The notes: generated by a model not told the origin, from the letters alone. Counted from the first letter of the stretch, positions 48,792 through 62,400 are shown. The stretch: DNA of 64,000 bases from Actinokineospora inagensis DSM 44258 (GCF_000482865.1 NZ_KI519520.1:65796-129795); one strand, 5' to 3'. A program made the numbers and translations.

Positions 48792-51700
48792 ATGGCCGAC
48801 GAGGAGAAGCTGCTCGCCTACCTCAAGCGGGCCACGACCGAGTTGCGCGCGGCCCGGGACCGGGTGCGCGCGCTGGAGGACCGGGCCGCCGAGCCGATCG
48901 CCGTCATCGGTGTGGCCTGCCGGTACCCGGGTGGTGTCGAGACCCCGGAAGACCTGTGGCGGCTGGTGTCCGACGGGGTGGACGCACTTGGGCCGCTGCC
49001 GACCGACCGGGGCTGGGACCTGGCCGCGCTGCCCGGGTCCGCCGAGGGCGGGTTCCTGGCGGACGCGGGCGGGTTCGACGCGGGCATGTTCGGGATCTCC
49101 CCGCGCGAGGCGCTGGCGATGGACCCGCAGCAGCGGCTGTTGCTGCACGTGTGCTGGGAGGCGGTCGAGCGCGCCCGGATCGATCCGTTGTCGCTGCGTG
49201 GGAGCCGGACCGGGGTCTACGCGGGCGTCATGTACAACGACTACGCGACCTCGGTGCCCCCGGAGGCGTTGGACGGATTCCTGGGGACCAGCAACGCGAA
49301 CAGCGTGCTCTCCGGGCGGGTCGCGTACAGCCTCGGACTCCAGGGGCCTGCGGTGACCGTCGACACCGCGTGCTCGTCGTCGCTGGTCGCGTTGCACTTG
49401 GCCGCTCAGGCGTTGCGGTCGGGGGAGTGCACGCTGGCGTTGGCGGGCGGGGTCACGGTGATGGCCGGGCCGATGATGTTCGCCGGGTTCGGGTTCGACG
49501 AGGGCACGGCCGCTGACGGTCGCTGCAAGTCGTTCGCGGCCGCCGCCGATGGCACCGGGTGGGGTGAGGGCGTCGGCGTTCTGTTGCTGGAGAAGCTGTC
49601 GGACGCGGTGGCTCATGGGCACCCTGTGTTGGCGGTGGTTCGGGGGTCTGCGGTCAACTCCGATGGGGCGTCGAGTGGGCTGACGGCACCGAACGGCCCC
49701 GCACAGCAGCGGGTGATCGACCAGGCACTCACCGCCGCGCGGTTGACACCATCCGATGTGGACGTGGTCGAGGGGCACGGGACCGGGACCGTGCTCGGCG
49801 ACCCGATCGAGGCGTCGGCGCTGGCGGCGACCTATGGGGCCGGGCGGGTGGCACCGCTGTGGCTCGGGTCGGTGAAGTCCAACATCGGGCACACGCAGGC
49901 GGCGGCGGGGGTCGCCGGGGTGATCAAGATGGTGTGGGCGCTGCGGGAAGGTGTGCTGCCCGCGACGCTGCACGTGGACGAGCCGTCGCCGCACGTGGAG
50001 TGGGGTGCGGTACGGCTGGTGACGTCCGCGCGGGCCTGGCCGGAGGTGGCTCGGCCGCGCCGGGCGGCGGTGTCGTCGTTCGGGGTCAGCGGGACCAACG
50101 CGCATGTCATCTTGGAACAGGCGCCTGCGGCTGACGTTCGGGACGAGGCTGTTCCGAGTGGACTGTTGCCGTTCCTGGTTTCGGCCCGGTCTGGGGTGGC
50201 GCTTCAGGGGCAGGCTCGGCGGTTGGCTGGCCTGGCCGTGTCGCCGGGGGATCTGGCGCGGTCGTTGGTGGAGACGCGGGCGGCATTGGAGCACCGCGCG
50301 GTGGTGCTCGCCGAAGATCCGACCGCTGGTCTACGGGCCTTGGCGGACGGGGTGGAGTCGCCGGAGGTGGTGCGGGGAACCGCTGTGAGTGGGCCGGTGG
50401 CGTTTCTGTTCACCGGGCAGGGCTCGCAGCGGACCGGCATGGGGTTGGCGCTGCGGGTGTTTCCTGCCTTCGCACGGGCGTTTGACGAGGTGTGTGCCGG
50501 GCTGGGGCTAGAGGTTGGCGTGTTCGAGGGAGGACTTGACCATACGTCGATTGCTCAGCCCGCGTTGTTCGCTTTTGAGGTGGCGTTGTTCCGGTTGTTG
50601 GAGTCGTGGGGGATGCGGCCGGACTTTGTGATCGGGCATTCGATCGGGGAGTTGGCTGCGGCGCATGTGGCTGGGGTGTTGTCGCTGGCGGACGCGTGTG
50701 TGTTGGTGTCGGCGCGGGCGCGGTTGATGGGCGCGTTGCCTGGGGGTGGGGCGATGCTGGCTGTTGAGGCGGCTTCGGTTGAGTTGCCGGAGGGGGTGGA
50801 GCTGGCTGCGGTCAATGGGTCTTCTTCGCTTGTGGTCTCCGGGGACAGCGCGGTTGTGGAGCGGTTGAAGGCGCGGTGGGTCGCAGAGGGGAAGCGGGTC
50901 AAAGAATTGGCCGTGTCCCATGCCTTCCACTCGCACCACATGGAGCCGATGCTGGACGAGTTCGCTGTGGTGGCCAAGGGGTTGGCCTATCGGCGGCCGG
51001 AAATTCCGGTGTTGCCCACGGCCGATGGGGATGTGGCCACGCCGGAGTACTGGGTGCGGCAGGTGCGGTCGACGGTGCGGTTCGCGGACGCGGTGGCGGA
51101 GGCGCGGGCGCAGGGGGTTCGGCGGTTTGTCGAGATTGGGCCGGATGGGGTGTTGGCGGCTCAGGTTGAGGGGATCGCGACCCAGCGGGCCGGGCGCGAT
51201 GACGTGGGGACGTTGCTGCGGGCTGTCGCGTCGGCGCACGTCTTGGGTGTTCCGGTGGACTGGCGGGCTGTGTTCGAGGGCGGGCGGGTGGTTGATCTGC
51301 CTACGTATGCCTTTGATGTGCGGCGGTATTGGCCGGTTCGGGAGGTTGACACGGCGTTGTGGCGGTATCGGGCGGAGTGGCAGCAGGTGCCAGCGGGGCC
51401 GGTGCCGGTGCTGACGGGGACCTGGTTGGTGTTGGGGGCGCCGGAGGTTGGGCGGGCTATCGCGCGATATGGGGCGACCGTGGTTGACACGGACAACGGG
51501 GGGCCGTTGGCCGGTGTGATTACTGGTCTTCCGCTGGTCGAGACTTTAAGGGTTGTGCAAGCGTTTGTGGGGCGGACTCGGGTGTGGGCGGTGACGGTTG
51601 GCGAGTCGCCGGACTCGTCGGCGGTGTGGGGGTTTGGGCGGTCGGTGGCGCTGGAGTACCCGGACGGGTGGGGTGGGTTGATCCAGCTTGAGCCGGGGTT

Positions 51701-52952
51701 TGACGAATCGTTGATTCCTGGGGTGTTGGTGGGGCGGGAAGACCAGGTTCGGGTGTCGTCGGTGGTGGAGGGGCGGCGGTTGCGTCGTGCGCCGGAGGCG
51801 GTGGGGGTGTGGAGTCCTCAGGGGACGGTGCTGGTCACTGGGGGGACAGGGGCCTTGGGGCAGCATGTGGGGCGGTGGGCTGCTCGGACGGCGGATCGGG
51901 TCGTGTTGGTGAGTCGGCGGGCGCCTTCGGTTGATTTTGATGCGGTGGTTGTGGCTTGTGATGTGTCTGATCGGGATGCGGTGGCTGCGTTGGTGGCGGA
52001 GTATCGGCCGGATGTTGTGCTGCATGCAGCGGGGGTTGGGGGGTTGGGGCGGGTTTCCTCGTTGAGTGCTTCCCTGGTGGAGTCGGTGTTTGCGGGGAAG
52101 GTGGAGGGGGCTCGGCATTTTGCGGAGTTGTGTCCGGATGCCGAGTTGGTGCTGTTCTCGTCTGCGGCGGCGACGTGGGGTGGGGCGGGACAGGCTGCTT
52201 ACGCTGCGGCGAATGCGTATTTGGATGGGTTGGCTGCTGGGCGGGCTCGGACTACCTCGATTGCTTGGGGGCCTTGGGCGGGGGAGGGGATGGCGGCGGG
52301 GAGTGATCTTGCCCGGCGGGGGTTGGTGGGGTTGTCGGTGGAGCAGGGGTTGCGGGCGCTGGGGGAGGCGGTGGCGTCTGATCGGGTGGTGACGGTGGCG
52401 GGGGTGGATTGGGCTCGGTTTGTGCCGGTGTTCACGGCTGCTCGGGACAGTCCGTTGCTGTCGGAGTTGGTGCCTGTTGCGGATGTGGATGAAGGGTGGT
52501 TTCGGGCGCGGCTCGCTGAGATGCCTGGCGATGAGCGGGCGGGTGCGGTGGCGCAGTTGGTTCTTGTTGAGGCGGCGACTGTGTTGGGGCATGCGGATCT
52601 TGGGGGGATTGAAGCTGGGCGGGCGTTTCGGGAGTTGGGGTTTGATTCGTTGACGGCGGTGGAGATGCGGGATCGGATTGCTTCGGCTACTGGTCTCTCG
52701 TTGGCTGCGACGGTGGTGTTCGACTATCCGACGCCTGCTGCGTTGGCGGGGTATTTGTTGGGGGAGCTCGATCCTGAGGTTTCTCTTCATGAGGTGTTTG
52801 CGGGGATATCGGTGGAGCGGTTGGAGGAGGCTGGGTTGTTGCAGCCGCTTCTGCGGTTGGCTGGGTTGGCGGACTCCTCGGAGGTTTCTGATCTGGACGC
52901 GTTGAGTGGGGATGAGTTGTTGCGGTTGGCGTCTGGTGGGGGAATGGTGTGA
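48792..52952 (+). CDS. Type I modular polyketide synthase 2 (module 4)
   Basis: A 1386-residue single-module PKS. N-terminal docking helix ([22 protein letters not shown]), KS with active Cys194 ([12 protein letters not shown]) and HGTGT/NIGHTQ histidines, malonyl AT (GHSIGE ~615; HAFH), KR ([10 protein letters not shown] ~1013; no LDD, ATWGG Trp, A-type), ACP with [13 protein letters not shown] (~1283). It should add one malonate and leave a hydroxyl. The C-terminal tail ([20 protein letters not shown]) is of a different docking type from PKS 1 and PKS 3. ATG at 48792 after GAGAGGA. From about 50100 on, codon use changes to many TTG, GGG and GTT codons. Confidence 0.95.
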   Translation: MADEEKLLAYLKRATTELRAARDRVRALEDRAAEPIAVIGVACRYPGGVETPEDLWRLVSDGVDALGPLPTDRGWDLAALPGSAEGGFLADAGGFDAGMFGISPREALAMDPQQRLLLHVCWEAVERARIDPLSLRGSRTGVYAGVMYNDYATSVPPEALDGFLGTSNANSVLSGRVAYSLGLQGPAVTVDTACSSSLVALHLAAQALRSGECTLALAGGVTVMAGPMMFAGFGFDEGTAADGRCKSFAAAADGTGWGEGVGVLLLEKLSDAVAHGHPVLAVVRGSAVNSDGASSGLTAPNGPAQQRVIDQALTAARLTPSDVDVVEGHGTGTVLGDPIEASALAATYGAGRVAPLWLGSVKSNIGHTQAAAGVAGVIKMVWALREGVLPATLHVDEPSPHVEWGAVRLVTSARAWPEVARPRRAAVSSFGVSGTNAHVILEQAPAADVRDEAVPSGLLPFLVSARSGVALQGQARRLAGLAVSPGDLARSLVETRAALEHRAVVLAEDPTAGLRALADGVESPEVVRGTAVSGPVAFLFTGQGSQRTGMGLALRVFPAFARAFDEVCAGLGLEVGVFEGGLDHTSIAQPALFAFEVALFRLLESWGMRPDFVIGHSIGELAAAHVAGVLSLADACVLVSARARLMGALPGGGAMLAVEAASVELPEGVELAAVNGSSSLVVSGDSAVVERLKARWVAEGKRVKELAVSHAFHSHHMEPMLDEFAVVAKGLAYRRPEIPVLPTADGDVATPEYWVRQVRSTVRFADAVAEARAQGVRRFVEIGPDGVLAAQVEGIATQRAGRDDVGTLLRAVASAHVLGVPVDWRAVFEGGRVVDLPTYAFDVRRYWPVREVDTALWRYRAEWQQVPAGPVPVLTGTWLVLGAPEVGRAIARYGATVVDTDNGGPLAGVITGLPLVETLRVVQAFVGRTRVWAVTVGESPDSSAVWGFGRSVALEYPDGWGGLIQLEPGFDESLIPGVLVGREDQVRVSSVVEGRRLRRAPEAVGVWSPQGTVLVTGGTGALGQHVGRWAARTADRVVLVSRRAPSVDFDAVVVACDVSDRDAVAALVAEYRPDVVLHAAGVGGLGRVSSLSASLVESVFAGKVEGARHFAELCPDAELVLFSSAAATWGGAGQAAYAAANAYLDGLAAGRARTTSIAWGPWAGEGMAAGSDLARRGLVGLSVEQGLRALGEAVASDRVVTVAGVDWARFVPVFTAARDSPLLSELVPVADVDEGWFRARLAEMPGDERAGAVAQLVLVEAATVLGHADLGGIEAGRAFRELGFDSLTAVEMRDRIASATGLSLAATVVFDYPTPAALAGYLLGELDPEVSLHEVFAGISVERLEEAGLLQPLLRLAGLADSSEVSDLDALSGDELLRLASGGGMV

Positions 52953-53450
52953 GGGGGCACTGGGCCTCGGCTGCGCCTCGGGGGACTGCTTGTCGCCTGG
53001 CGGCGACGCCGCTGGATGCGCCAGATTTTACGGGCGGTGCCCGTTGTGGTGAAGTTGTTTTGTTTGGGGCCCCTAGCGGTAGCCTGGGTAAGGCTAAAAG
53101 GCGGGGCCACTGGAAAGCGTGGCCTTACCCGCCTGCCGGCTTAGGCCACCGCTCCCCCCAAACAAAACAACTTCACCACAACGGGCGGTTGGGTCCGGCG
53201 GGTTTCGAGGCGCGGGGGGTGGGCTGGCAGCCTTCGTCGATGTGGGTTGGGTTGGGTTGGGTTGGGTTTGGTTTGGGGTGTGCGGTGCAGGTTGGTCGCG
53301 GTGCTTCTTCGCCTGGTTGGCGGTTGGGATCGGTGGGTTTCGAGGCACGCGGTGCTGGTTGGTCGTGGTGTTTCGTCGGTGTGGGGTGGGGTTTGAGGCG
53401 CGCGGTGCGCGCTTGTTGTGGTGGGTTGATGGGGTTTCCGGGAGCGGGGA
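52953..53450. repeat. PKS 2-PKS 3 intergenic repeat region (left copy)
   Basis: 498 bp, no credible gene. 52958-53038 is G/C-rich sequence with a small hairpin (TCGCCTGGCGGCGA). 53039-53186 is the palindromic element listed separately. 53187-53440 contains three or so degenerate units with core GGGTTTCGAGGC followed by 'gcg' and 'gtgggctggc', and a short GGGTT microrepeat (53246-53272). Nearly all of it reappears in reverse orientation at 63535-63980. GGAGCGGGGA at 53441 is the ribosome-binding sequence of PKS 3. Confidence 0.8.
53039..53186 (+). repeat. 148-bp palindromic element, left copy (31-bp inverted ends)
   Basis: Perfect 31-bp terminal inverted repeats (53039-53069 and 53156-53186), beginning GCCCGTTGTGGTGAAGTTGT. 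Inside is a second, nested pairing (AGCGGTAGCCT with AGGCCACCGCT, GGGTAAGGC with GCCTTACCC). As DNA it could form a cruciform; as RNA a long hairpin that could end PKS 2 transcription. No transposase. The frame on the plus strand stays open through it but the peptide is repeat-derived. Confidence 0.88.
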
Positions 53451-56400
53451 GTGGTTGTGGCTGGGTCTGTTGAGCAGTATGTGGAGGCTCTGCGCAGCTC
53501 TCTCAAGGAGAATGAGCGGCTGAAGGCGCGGAATCGGGAATTGGTGGGGGCCGGGCGGGAGCCGGTGGCCATTGTGGGGATGGCTTGTCGGTTGCCGGGT
53601 GGGGTGGGGTCTGCGGATGACCTGTGGGATCTGGTGGCGCGGGGTGGGGATGGGATTTCGGGGTTTCCTGTTGATCGGGGGTGGGATCTGGGGAGGTTGT
53701 ACGACCCTCGTGGGGAGCGGGAGGGGACGTCGTATTCGCGGGAAGGGGGGTTTGTTCATTCGGCGGGGTGGTTTGATCACGGGTTCTTTGGGATTTCTCC
53801 GCGTGAGGCGGCGGCGATGGATCCGCAGCAGAGGTTGTTGTTGGAGACCTCGTGGGAGGTGTTTGAGCATGCGGGGATTGATCCTACTTTGTTGCGGGGG
53901 AGTAGGACTGGGGTTTTTGTGGGGGCGGCTACCTCGGGGTATGGGTATGAGGTAGTTGATGAGGGATATGGGTTGACGGGGGCGGCTACCAGTGTGTTGA
54001 GTGGACGGGTTTCCTATTTCTTCGGGTTCGAGGGGCCGACGGTTACGGTTGACACGGCTTGTTCCAGTGGGCTGGTGGCGTTGCACCTGGCTGTGCGGGC
54101 GTTGCGGGCGGGGGAGTGTGAAGCGGCCGTTGCGGGTGGGGTGACGGTGATGGTGCGGCCTTCTGCCTTTGTTGAGTTTTCGCGGCAGGGGGGGTTGGCG
54201 GGGGATGGGCGGTGTAAGTCGTTTGGGGCGGGGGCGGACGGGACGGGGGGGGCGGAGGGGGCGGCCGTCCTGTTGGTGGAGCGGTTGTCGGATGCGGTGG
54301 CCAAGGGGCATCGGGTGTTGGCGGTGGTGCGGGGGTCCGCCGTCAACTCGGATGGGGCTTCGAATGGGTTGACGGCGCCCAATGGGTTGGCGCAGCGGCG
54401 GGTGATTCGGGATGCGTTGGCGGATGCGGGGGTGGAGGCTCGCGACGTTCAACTGGTGGAGGGGCACGGGACGGGGACCGTGTTGGGGGATCCGATTGAG
54501 GCGTCGGCGGTGGTGGCGACGTATGGGCAGGGGCGGGGGTACCCGGTTTTCCTGGGGTCGGTGAAGTCCAACATCGGGCACACGCAGGCGGCGGCGGGGA
54601 TTGCGGGGGTGATCAAGGTTGTGCAGGCAATGCGCAACCGGATCTTGCCTGCGACGCGGCACGCTGAGGTGCCGTCGCGGCATGTGGAGTGGGCGGCTGG
54701 GGCGGTGGAGCTGCTGGTCGAAAGCCGCGAATGGTCCGTCGTGGATGGGGTGCGGCGAGCGGCGGTGTCGTCGTTCGGGGTGAGTGGGACAAACGCGCAC
54801 ACGATCATTGAGGAGAGGGCGGAGGTCGAGCGGGAGAGCAGTGCGGCCGACCTGCCGTGGTTCGTGTCGGGGCAGACTGCGGAGGCTTTGCGGGAGCAGG
54901 TTTCCCGGCTTGGTGGGGTGACGGCGGCGCGGGGGGATGTGGCGTTCTCGCTGGCCACCGGGCGGGCTGCGCTGGAGCAGCGGGCGGTGGTGCTGCCAGG
55001 AAGTCGGTCCACTGTGGTGGGTGAGGTGGTGGCGGGGAAGGTCGGGTTCCTGTTCAGCGGGCAGGGGTCGCAGTGGTCGGGGATGGGGGTTGGGCTGCGG
55101 CGGTTCCCGGTGTTCGCTGAGGTCTTTGACCGGTTGTGTGCTCGGTTTGGGGTTGATCCGGCGGGTGAGCTGGATCGGACTGAGGTGACGCAACCGGTGT
55201 TGTTCGCGTTTCAGGTGGCGTTGTACCGGTTGGTGGAGCACTGGGGGATCAAGGCGGATTATCTGGTTGGGCATTCGATTGGGGAAGTCGCGGCGGCGCA
55301 TGTGGCGGGGGTGTTGAGCCTGGAGGACGCCTGCACGCTGGTTGAGGCGCGGGCCCGGCTGATGGGGGCGCTTCCCGGTGGGGCCATGTTGGCGGTGGAG
55401 GCCGACGAGCTGGAGTTGCCCGATGGGGTGGATCTCGCGGCGGTCAATGGGCCTCGGGCGCGGGTGGTGTCCGGCGATGTTGCCGCTGTCGACGAGCTTG
55501 CGGCGCGGTGGCGGGCGGAGGGGAAGCGGGTTAAGCGGCTGGTGGTGTCGCATGCGTTTCACTCGCGGCACATGGATGGGATGTTGGCCGAGTTCGGTCG
55601 CGTTGCCGCGAAGCTGACGTACCAGCGGCCGGGTGTTCCGATTGTCACCACGGCGGGAGGTCAGCCGGACTCGGCTGAGTACTGGGTGGGGCAGGTTCGG
55701 GCGACAGTCCAGTTCGCGGCTGCTGTTGACACCCTGGTGGGGAAGGGGGTGACCAAGTTCGTCGAGATCGGGCCGGATGGGGTGTTGTCGGCCGCTGTTC
55801 GGGATTGTGCGGACGGGGTTGTCGCGATTCCGTTGCAGCGGGCCAATCGGGATGCGGTTGATACCTGGTGGCGCGGCCTGGCCGGGGTGTTCGTCGCGGG
55901 GGTGCCGATCACCTGGCCGGAGCCGGGGCGGCGGGTCGACCTGCCCACCTACGCGTTCCAGCGCTCGCACTTCTGGCCGGTCTCCACGACCAACCACCGC
56001 TACCGGGTGACCTGGAAGCCAGCGCACACCGCTGCGAAGGGGCTCACGGGTACCTGGCAGGTGCTCACTCGGAAGCCGGACTCGGACCTTGCTCGCTGGT
56101 GTGCCAAGGCTCTGGGTGACCACGGGGCGACCGTGGTGGTCGGGTCTGAGCCGGTGCAGGCCGATGGTGTGTTGTCGTTGCTCACCAGTACCGCTCCACA
56201 CCCGGAGTTCCCCGTTGTCCCCCAAGGCATCGCGGACACGCTTGATCTGGTGAAGGTGGAGGGTCCGCCGATCTGGCTTGCCACGCGGGGCGCGGTCGCG
56301 GTGGATGAGCCGTTGGCCGACCCGGACGCGGCGCCGTTGTGGGCATTGGGGCGGGTGGCGGCACTGGAACACCCACATCGGTGGGGTGGGCTGGTTGACT

Positions 56401-59400
56401 TGCCGCCCGAGCTGGACGAACAGGCGGCGGACCGGCTTGCTGCGGCGCTCGTGGGGGTGGAGGACCAGCTCGCCATCAGGGCGGGCAGGTTGTTCTGCCG
56501 TCGCCTGGAGGCCGCGCCCGCCGGGGTGGCGGACAACTGGCGTCCACAAGGGACTGTCCTGGTCACGGGTGGTACCGGGGCGCTTGGTGGGCATGTCACG
56601 CGGTGGTTGTTGGGCCGTGGGGCGGAAAAGGTTGTGCTTGCCAGTCGGCGTGGGGCGGAGGCTGCTGGAGAACCCGATCCTCGGGTGACGGTGGTTGCCT
56701 GTGATGTCACCGATTCTGTCGCGTTGACGGCGTTGTTGGCCGAGTACGTGCCGACCGCTGTGTTCCACGCGGCGGGGAGCGGGGAGTACGGGGCGATCGC
56801 CGATACTGATCTCGCGCACTTCGCAGCGGTGCTTGACGCCAAGGTGAGCGGGGCTCGGACAATTGCCGCCGCCTTGCCCGACCTGGACCGGTTTGTGCTG
56901 TTCTCCTCGGTGTCCGCGACCTGGGGGAGTGGCGCACAATCGGCGTACTCCGTCGCCAATGCGGCGTTGGACGCATTGGCCGAGTCGGTGGGGGCCACTT
57001 CCATCGCGTGGGGGCCGTGGGCGGGTGCGGGCATGGCAGGCGCCGACAGCACCGTCGACTACCTGCGCAAACGCGGTCTCAACCCGCTTGACCCGACCGT
57101 CGCGATCGCCGCGCTCGGGCAGGCCGTGGACCAGCGTGACACCTGTGTCACGGTCGCGGATGTCGACTGGGCCCGGTTTGTCCCGGCCTTCACCACCGCC
57201 CGGCCCCAGCACTTCTTTGCCGACTTCGTCGAGACCGTCGCGCCCGAGGTGGAAACCGCTGTCGAAGATTTCTCCGGTTTGTCCGAAGGAGACTATCGTC
57301 GCACGCTGCTGGATCTGGTGCGCACCAACGCGGCGGCCGTCCTCGGTCATGCCGATCCGACCGCCGTGAAGTCCCACCAGGCGTTCAGCGACCTGGGATT
57401 CGACTCGCTCACCGCCGTCGAACTCCGGGACCGGCTGGCGGCGGTCACGGGACTCAAGTTGGCCACCACGATCGTCTTCGACCACCCCAGCCCGGCCGCC
57501 CTCGCCGATCACCTGGTCAGCTTGGCTCGGCCCACCGCCAAGGTCACCACGACCACGCACACGGCCGTCGACGGTGAGCCGATCGCGATCATCGGTATGG
57601 CCTGCCGGTACCCGGGCGGGGTCCGCTCGCCCGAGGATCTTTGGGAGTTGGTGTCCGAGGGGCGGGACGGCATTGGGGACTTCCCGACCGACCGTGGCTG
57701 GGACCTCAGCCGTGTCTACGACCCCGATGGCGGTAACGGCACCTCTTACGTCCGCGAGGGCGCGTTCCTGGACGGGGTAGCCGAGTTCGACCCGGTGTTC
57801 TTCGGTATCTCCCCGCGTGAAGCGTTGGCCATGGACCCGCAGCAGCGCCTCTTGCTCCAGTCGTGCTGGGAGGCGTTCGAGCGTGCGGGGATCGACCCGG
57901 AGTCGATGCGCGGTAGTCGTACCGGGGTGTTCGCGGGCACGAGCGGACAGGACTACCCGGTGCTCTTAGCCGGTGCGCGTGATGTCAGTGAAGGGCATCA
58001 GGGCACCGGTAATGCCGCTGCTGTCTTGTCCGGTCGGGTCGCCTACACGTTTGGGTTGGAAGGACCCACGCTCACCGTTGACACTGCCTGCTCCAGCAGT
58101 CTGGTGGCCTTGCACCTCGCGGTCAAGGCGCTCAGGCACGGTGAGTGCGACTTGGCGTTGGCCGGTGGCGTGACCGTCATGTCGACGCCGTCGGCGTTCG
58201 TGGAGTTCAGCAGGCAGTTGGGCCTCGCGGCCGATGGGCGGTGCAAGTCGTTCGCGGCGGCCGCTGACGGGACCGGATGGGGCGAAGGCGTCGGCGTATT
58301 GCTGGTCGAGCGGCTCTCCGACGCGCGACGGCACGGGCACCGGGTGCTCGCCGTCGTCCGGGGCTCCGCCGTCAACTCGGACGGGGCGTCCAACGGGCTG
58401 ACCGCACCCAACGGTCCGGCCCAGCAGCGGGTCATCCACCAGGCACTGGCCGACGCCCGGCTTGAACCGTCCGATGTGGACGTCGTGGAGGCGCACGGCA
58501 CCGGTACCCGGCTCGGCGACCCGATCGAGGCGGAAGCCCTGCTCGCCACCTACGGGCGGGACCGGGACACCCCGCTGTGGTTGGGGTCGGTGAAGTCGAA
58601 CATCGGGCACACCCAGGCCGCGGCCGGGGTCGCCGGGGTGATCAAGGTGGTGCAGGCGCTGCGGGCAGGCGTGCTGCCCCGCACCCTGCACGTGGACGAA
58701 CCCACCCCGCGCGTCGAGTGGGCGGCGGGCTCGGTCGAGCTGCTGACCTCGGCCCGGCCGTGGCCGGGGCCACCCGGGTTGCCCCGCCGGGCCGGGGTGT
58801 CGTCGTTCGGGATGAGTGGCACCAACGCGCACGTGATCATCGAGTCGGCGCCGGACCAGGTCGACCCGGATCCGGTCGGCGCGCCACCCGCCCTGATCGT
58901 GCTGCCCGTGTCGGCCCGCACCGAACACGGCCTGGTCGCCCAGGTCGAGGCGCTGCGGGGGTGCGGCCACGACCTGGTCGACCTCGCGCACTCGCTCGCC
59001 ACGACCCGGTCCGTGCTGGACCACCGGGCGGTCCTGTTCGGCGACGTGAGCCTGGACGGCGCGGTCATCGGGCAGGCCGACGAGGGCCGCACCGGGTTCC
59101 TGTTCACCGGTCAGGGCTCCCAGCGGCCCGGGATGGGCGCGGGCCTGTACGCCGCCTTCCCGGTTTTCGCGGCCGCGTTCGACGATGTCTGCGCCCGGGT
59201 CGAGCTGCCGATCAGGGATGTTGTGTTCGGCGGCGGGGTCGAACTGGACCAGACCGCCTACACCCAGCCCGCGCTGTTCGCCCTGCAGGTCGCGCTGTTC
59301 CGGCTGGTCGAGTCCTGGGGGCTGCGGCCGGACGTGCTCATCGGTCACTCCATCGGCGAACTCGCCGCCGCCCACGCCGCAGGCGTCCTGTCCCTGGACG

Positions 59401-62400
59401 ACGCCTGCGCCCTGGTCGCCGCCCGGGGCCGCCTGATGCAGCAGCTCCCACCCGGTGGCGCCATGCTCGCGATCGAGGCCACACCGGACGAGCTCGACCT
59501 GCCCGACGGCGTTGACCTGGCCGCCGTGAACGGCGAGCGCTCGGTCGTGGTTTCCGGTGCCGGCGCACTGATCGAGCAGGTCAAAGCGCGGATGGCCGGG
59601 CACCGGACCAAGCAGCTCGTCGTCTCGCACGCGTTCCACTCCCGGCTCATGGACCCCATGCTGGACGAGTTCGCCGCCATCGCCCGGTCGCTGACCTACC
59701 ACCGCCCCCGGATCACCCTGTTGACCACTGTGGACGGTGACCCGGCGACCCCGGAGTACTGGGTGCGGCAGGTCCGGGAGCCGGTGCGGTTCTCCGCCGC
59801 CGTCGAGCGGGCCACCGGCGTCACCCGGTTCCTGGAACTGGGGCCGGACGGGGTGCTGAGCGCCGCCGTCGACCGGCCGTCCGCGCCGACCCTGCGCGCG
59901 GGCCGGGACGAGGTGGAGACCCTGCTGCGCGCGGTCGCCGAGATCCACGTCCACGGCGGTGCCGCCGACTGGGGGGCGATCACCGCGGACTGGGGTGGTC
60001 GTCGAGTCGACCTGCCCACTTACGCCTTCGCCCGCGAGCGCTACTGGCCGACCCCGGCCGTCCTCGCCGATGTGGTCGCGGCGGGCATGGGCGCGACGGA
60101 CCACCCGCTGCTGGGCGCCGGTGTCGGGGTCGCGGGCGGTGACGGGGTGTTGTTCACCGCCCAGTTGTCGACCCGCACCCACCCGTGGCTGGCCGATCAC
60201 CGCGTTCAGGGCCGGATTGTGTTGCCGGGCACCGGGTTCGTCGAGATGGCCGTGCGGGCCGGTGACGCATGTGGACTGGGCACGCTGGAGGAGCTGGTCC
60301 TGCACGCGCCGCTCGTGCTGCCGGACCGCGGAGCGGTGCAGGTCCAGGTTGCCGTTGAGGCCGGTGCGATCACCGTGCACGGACGGGCGGCGGACGAGAC
60401 CGGTTGGTCGGAGCGGCCGTGGACCCTGCACGCGACCGGCACCCTGGTCGCCGATTTTGGATCCATTGTGGACTTTGATTGGCCACCGCCGGGCGAGGCC
60501 GTTGACATCAGCGGGTTGTACGCGGACCTGGCGTCCGCCGGCCTGTCGTACGGCCCCGCTTTCCAGGGCCTGCGCGCGGTCTGGAGTGGACCGGGAGCGG
60601 TGTTCGCCGAGGTCACGGTCCCGGAGTCGGATGCCAGGTTCGGCCTGCACCCCGCCCTGCTGGACTCCGCGCTGCACGCCCTCGCGGTGGACGCGCGCGG
60701 GTCCGGCGGCCCCGGTGTGCCGTTCGCCTGGTCCGGGGTTCGGCTGTCCGCGACCGGGGCCACCACCCTTCGCGTGCGGCTGACCAGGGACAACGACGGC
60801 GTCAGCTTGGTCGCGGTCGACCCGGCCGGGACGCCGGTGATCTCGGTCGACCGGGTCGTCCTGCGCGCCGCGACTGCCGAGGTGAGCGCGCCGCCGCTGC
60901 ACCGGGTCGCCTGGCAACCGGTCTCACTCGGCGACCCGTCCGGCCGATGGGCCGTCCTCGACAACGACGAAGCCGCCGCGGGCCTAGCCGCCGCGGGCGC
61001 CGAGATCGTCCCGCTTGCCGACGCCGACAAGGTATTGCTGACCTGGCACGGGGACATCGTCGACCGGGTGGTCAACGCCATCGACGACGTGCGGACACTG
61101 CTGGCCAGACCGGTCACACTGGTCGTCCTGACCCGGGGCTCCGTCGCCGCCGAACCGGGCGACGACGTCCCCGACCTCGCCGGATCCGCCGTGTGGGGCC
61201 TGCTGCGGGTCGCCCAGAACGAGGAACCCGACCGAATCCAACTCGTCGACGTCGACGCCGACCCCTGGGCCGCACTCGTCCGCTGCCCCGACGAACCCCA
61301 ACTCGCGATCCGCGCAGGCACAACCCTGGTGCCCCGCGTGGTGCCCGACCCCGGCACCGACCTCGTCCCCCCGTCCGGCGACTGGCGACTGGACACGACC
61401 GGCCGTGGCACCCTGGAGAACCTGGTCCTGACCCCCGCTCCGCCGGTCGAGTTGGGACCGGGCGAGGTGCGGGTCGCGGTCCGAGCGGCGGGCCTGAACT
61501 TCCGCGACGTCCTCAACGCGCTGGGCATGTACCCCGGCGAGGTCGCCATCGGCGGCGAAGCGGCCGGGGTCATCACCGAGGTCGGCCCCGGCGCGCACCG
61601 GTTCGTCCCCGGCGACCGCGTCCTCGGCCTGTTCTCCGCCGCTTTCGCGACCTCCGCCGTGGCCGACGAACGCCTGCTCGTCCCACTCCCCGACACCTGG
61701 TCCTTTGTGGACGGCGCTTGCGTCCCCATCGTCTACGCCACCGCCTACTACGGCCTGGTCGACCTCGCGGGCCTCAAAGCAGGCGAGTCCGTCCTGATCC
61801 ACGCCGCGGCGGGTGGCGTCGGCATGGCGGCCGTCCAACTCGCCCGCCACCTCGGCGCCGAGGTCTACGGCACCGCCGGCCCCGCCAAGTGGCCCGCCAC
61901 CACCCTGGCCGACGACCACCTGTCCTCCTCCCGAGACCTCGCCTTCGCCGACAAGTTCCCCCAGGTCGACGTCGTCCTCAACGCCCTCGCAGGCGAGTTC
62001 GTCGACGCCTCGCTCCGCCTCCTCAAACCCGGCGGCCGCTTCCTCGAAATGGGCAAGACCGACATCCGCGAAGAATCCACAGTGGACTATCGACCCTACG
62101 ACCTGGCCGAGGCAGGCCCAGACCGCATCGGCGAAATCCTCACCCGGGTCATGGCCCTCTTCGAAAGCAACACCCTCACCCTCCCACCCCACCGCGCCTG
62201 GGACGTCCGCCAGGCCCGGAACGCCTTCCGCCACATGAGCCAGGCCCGCCACATCGGCAAGGTCGTCCTCACCATCCCCATCCCCGTCGACCCCGCCGCT
62301 CCCGTCCTGATCACCGGCGGCACCGGCGCCCTCGGCGGCCTACTCGCCCGCCACCTGGCCGCCTCCGGCCGCCGAAACCTCATCCTCCTCAGCCGAACCG

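Noticed and set aside
52949..53473. Plus-strand frame (HWASAAPRG...) with a matching minus-strand frame at 63584-63997
   Set aside because: Both follow from the inverted repeat; the peptide similarity is explained by DNA identity and the sequence is palindromic and low in coding signal.
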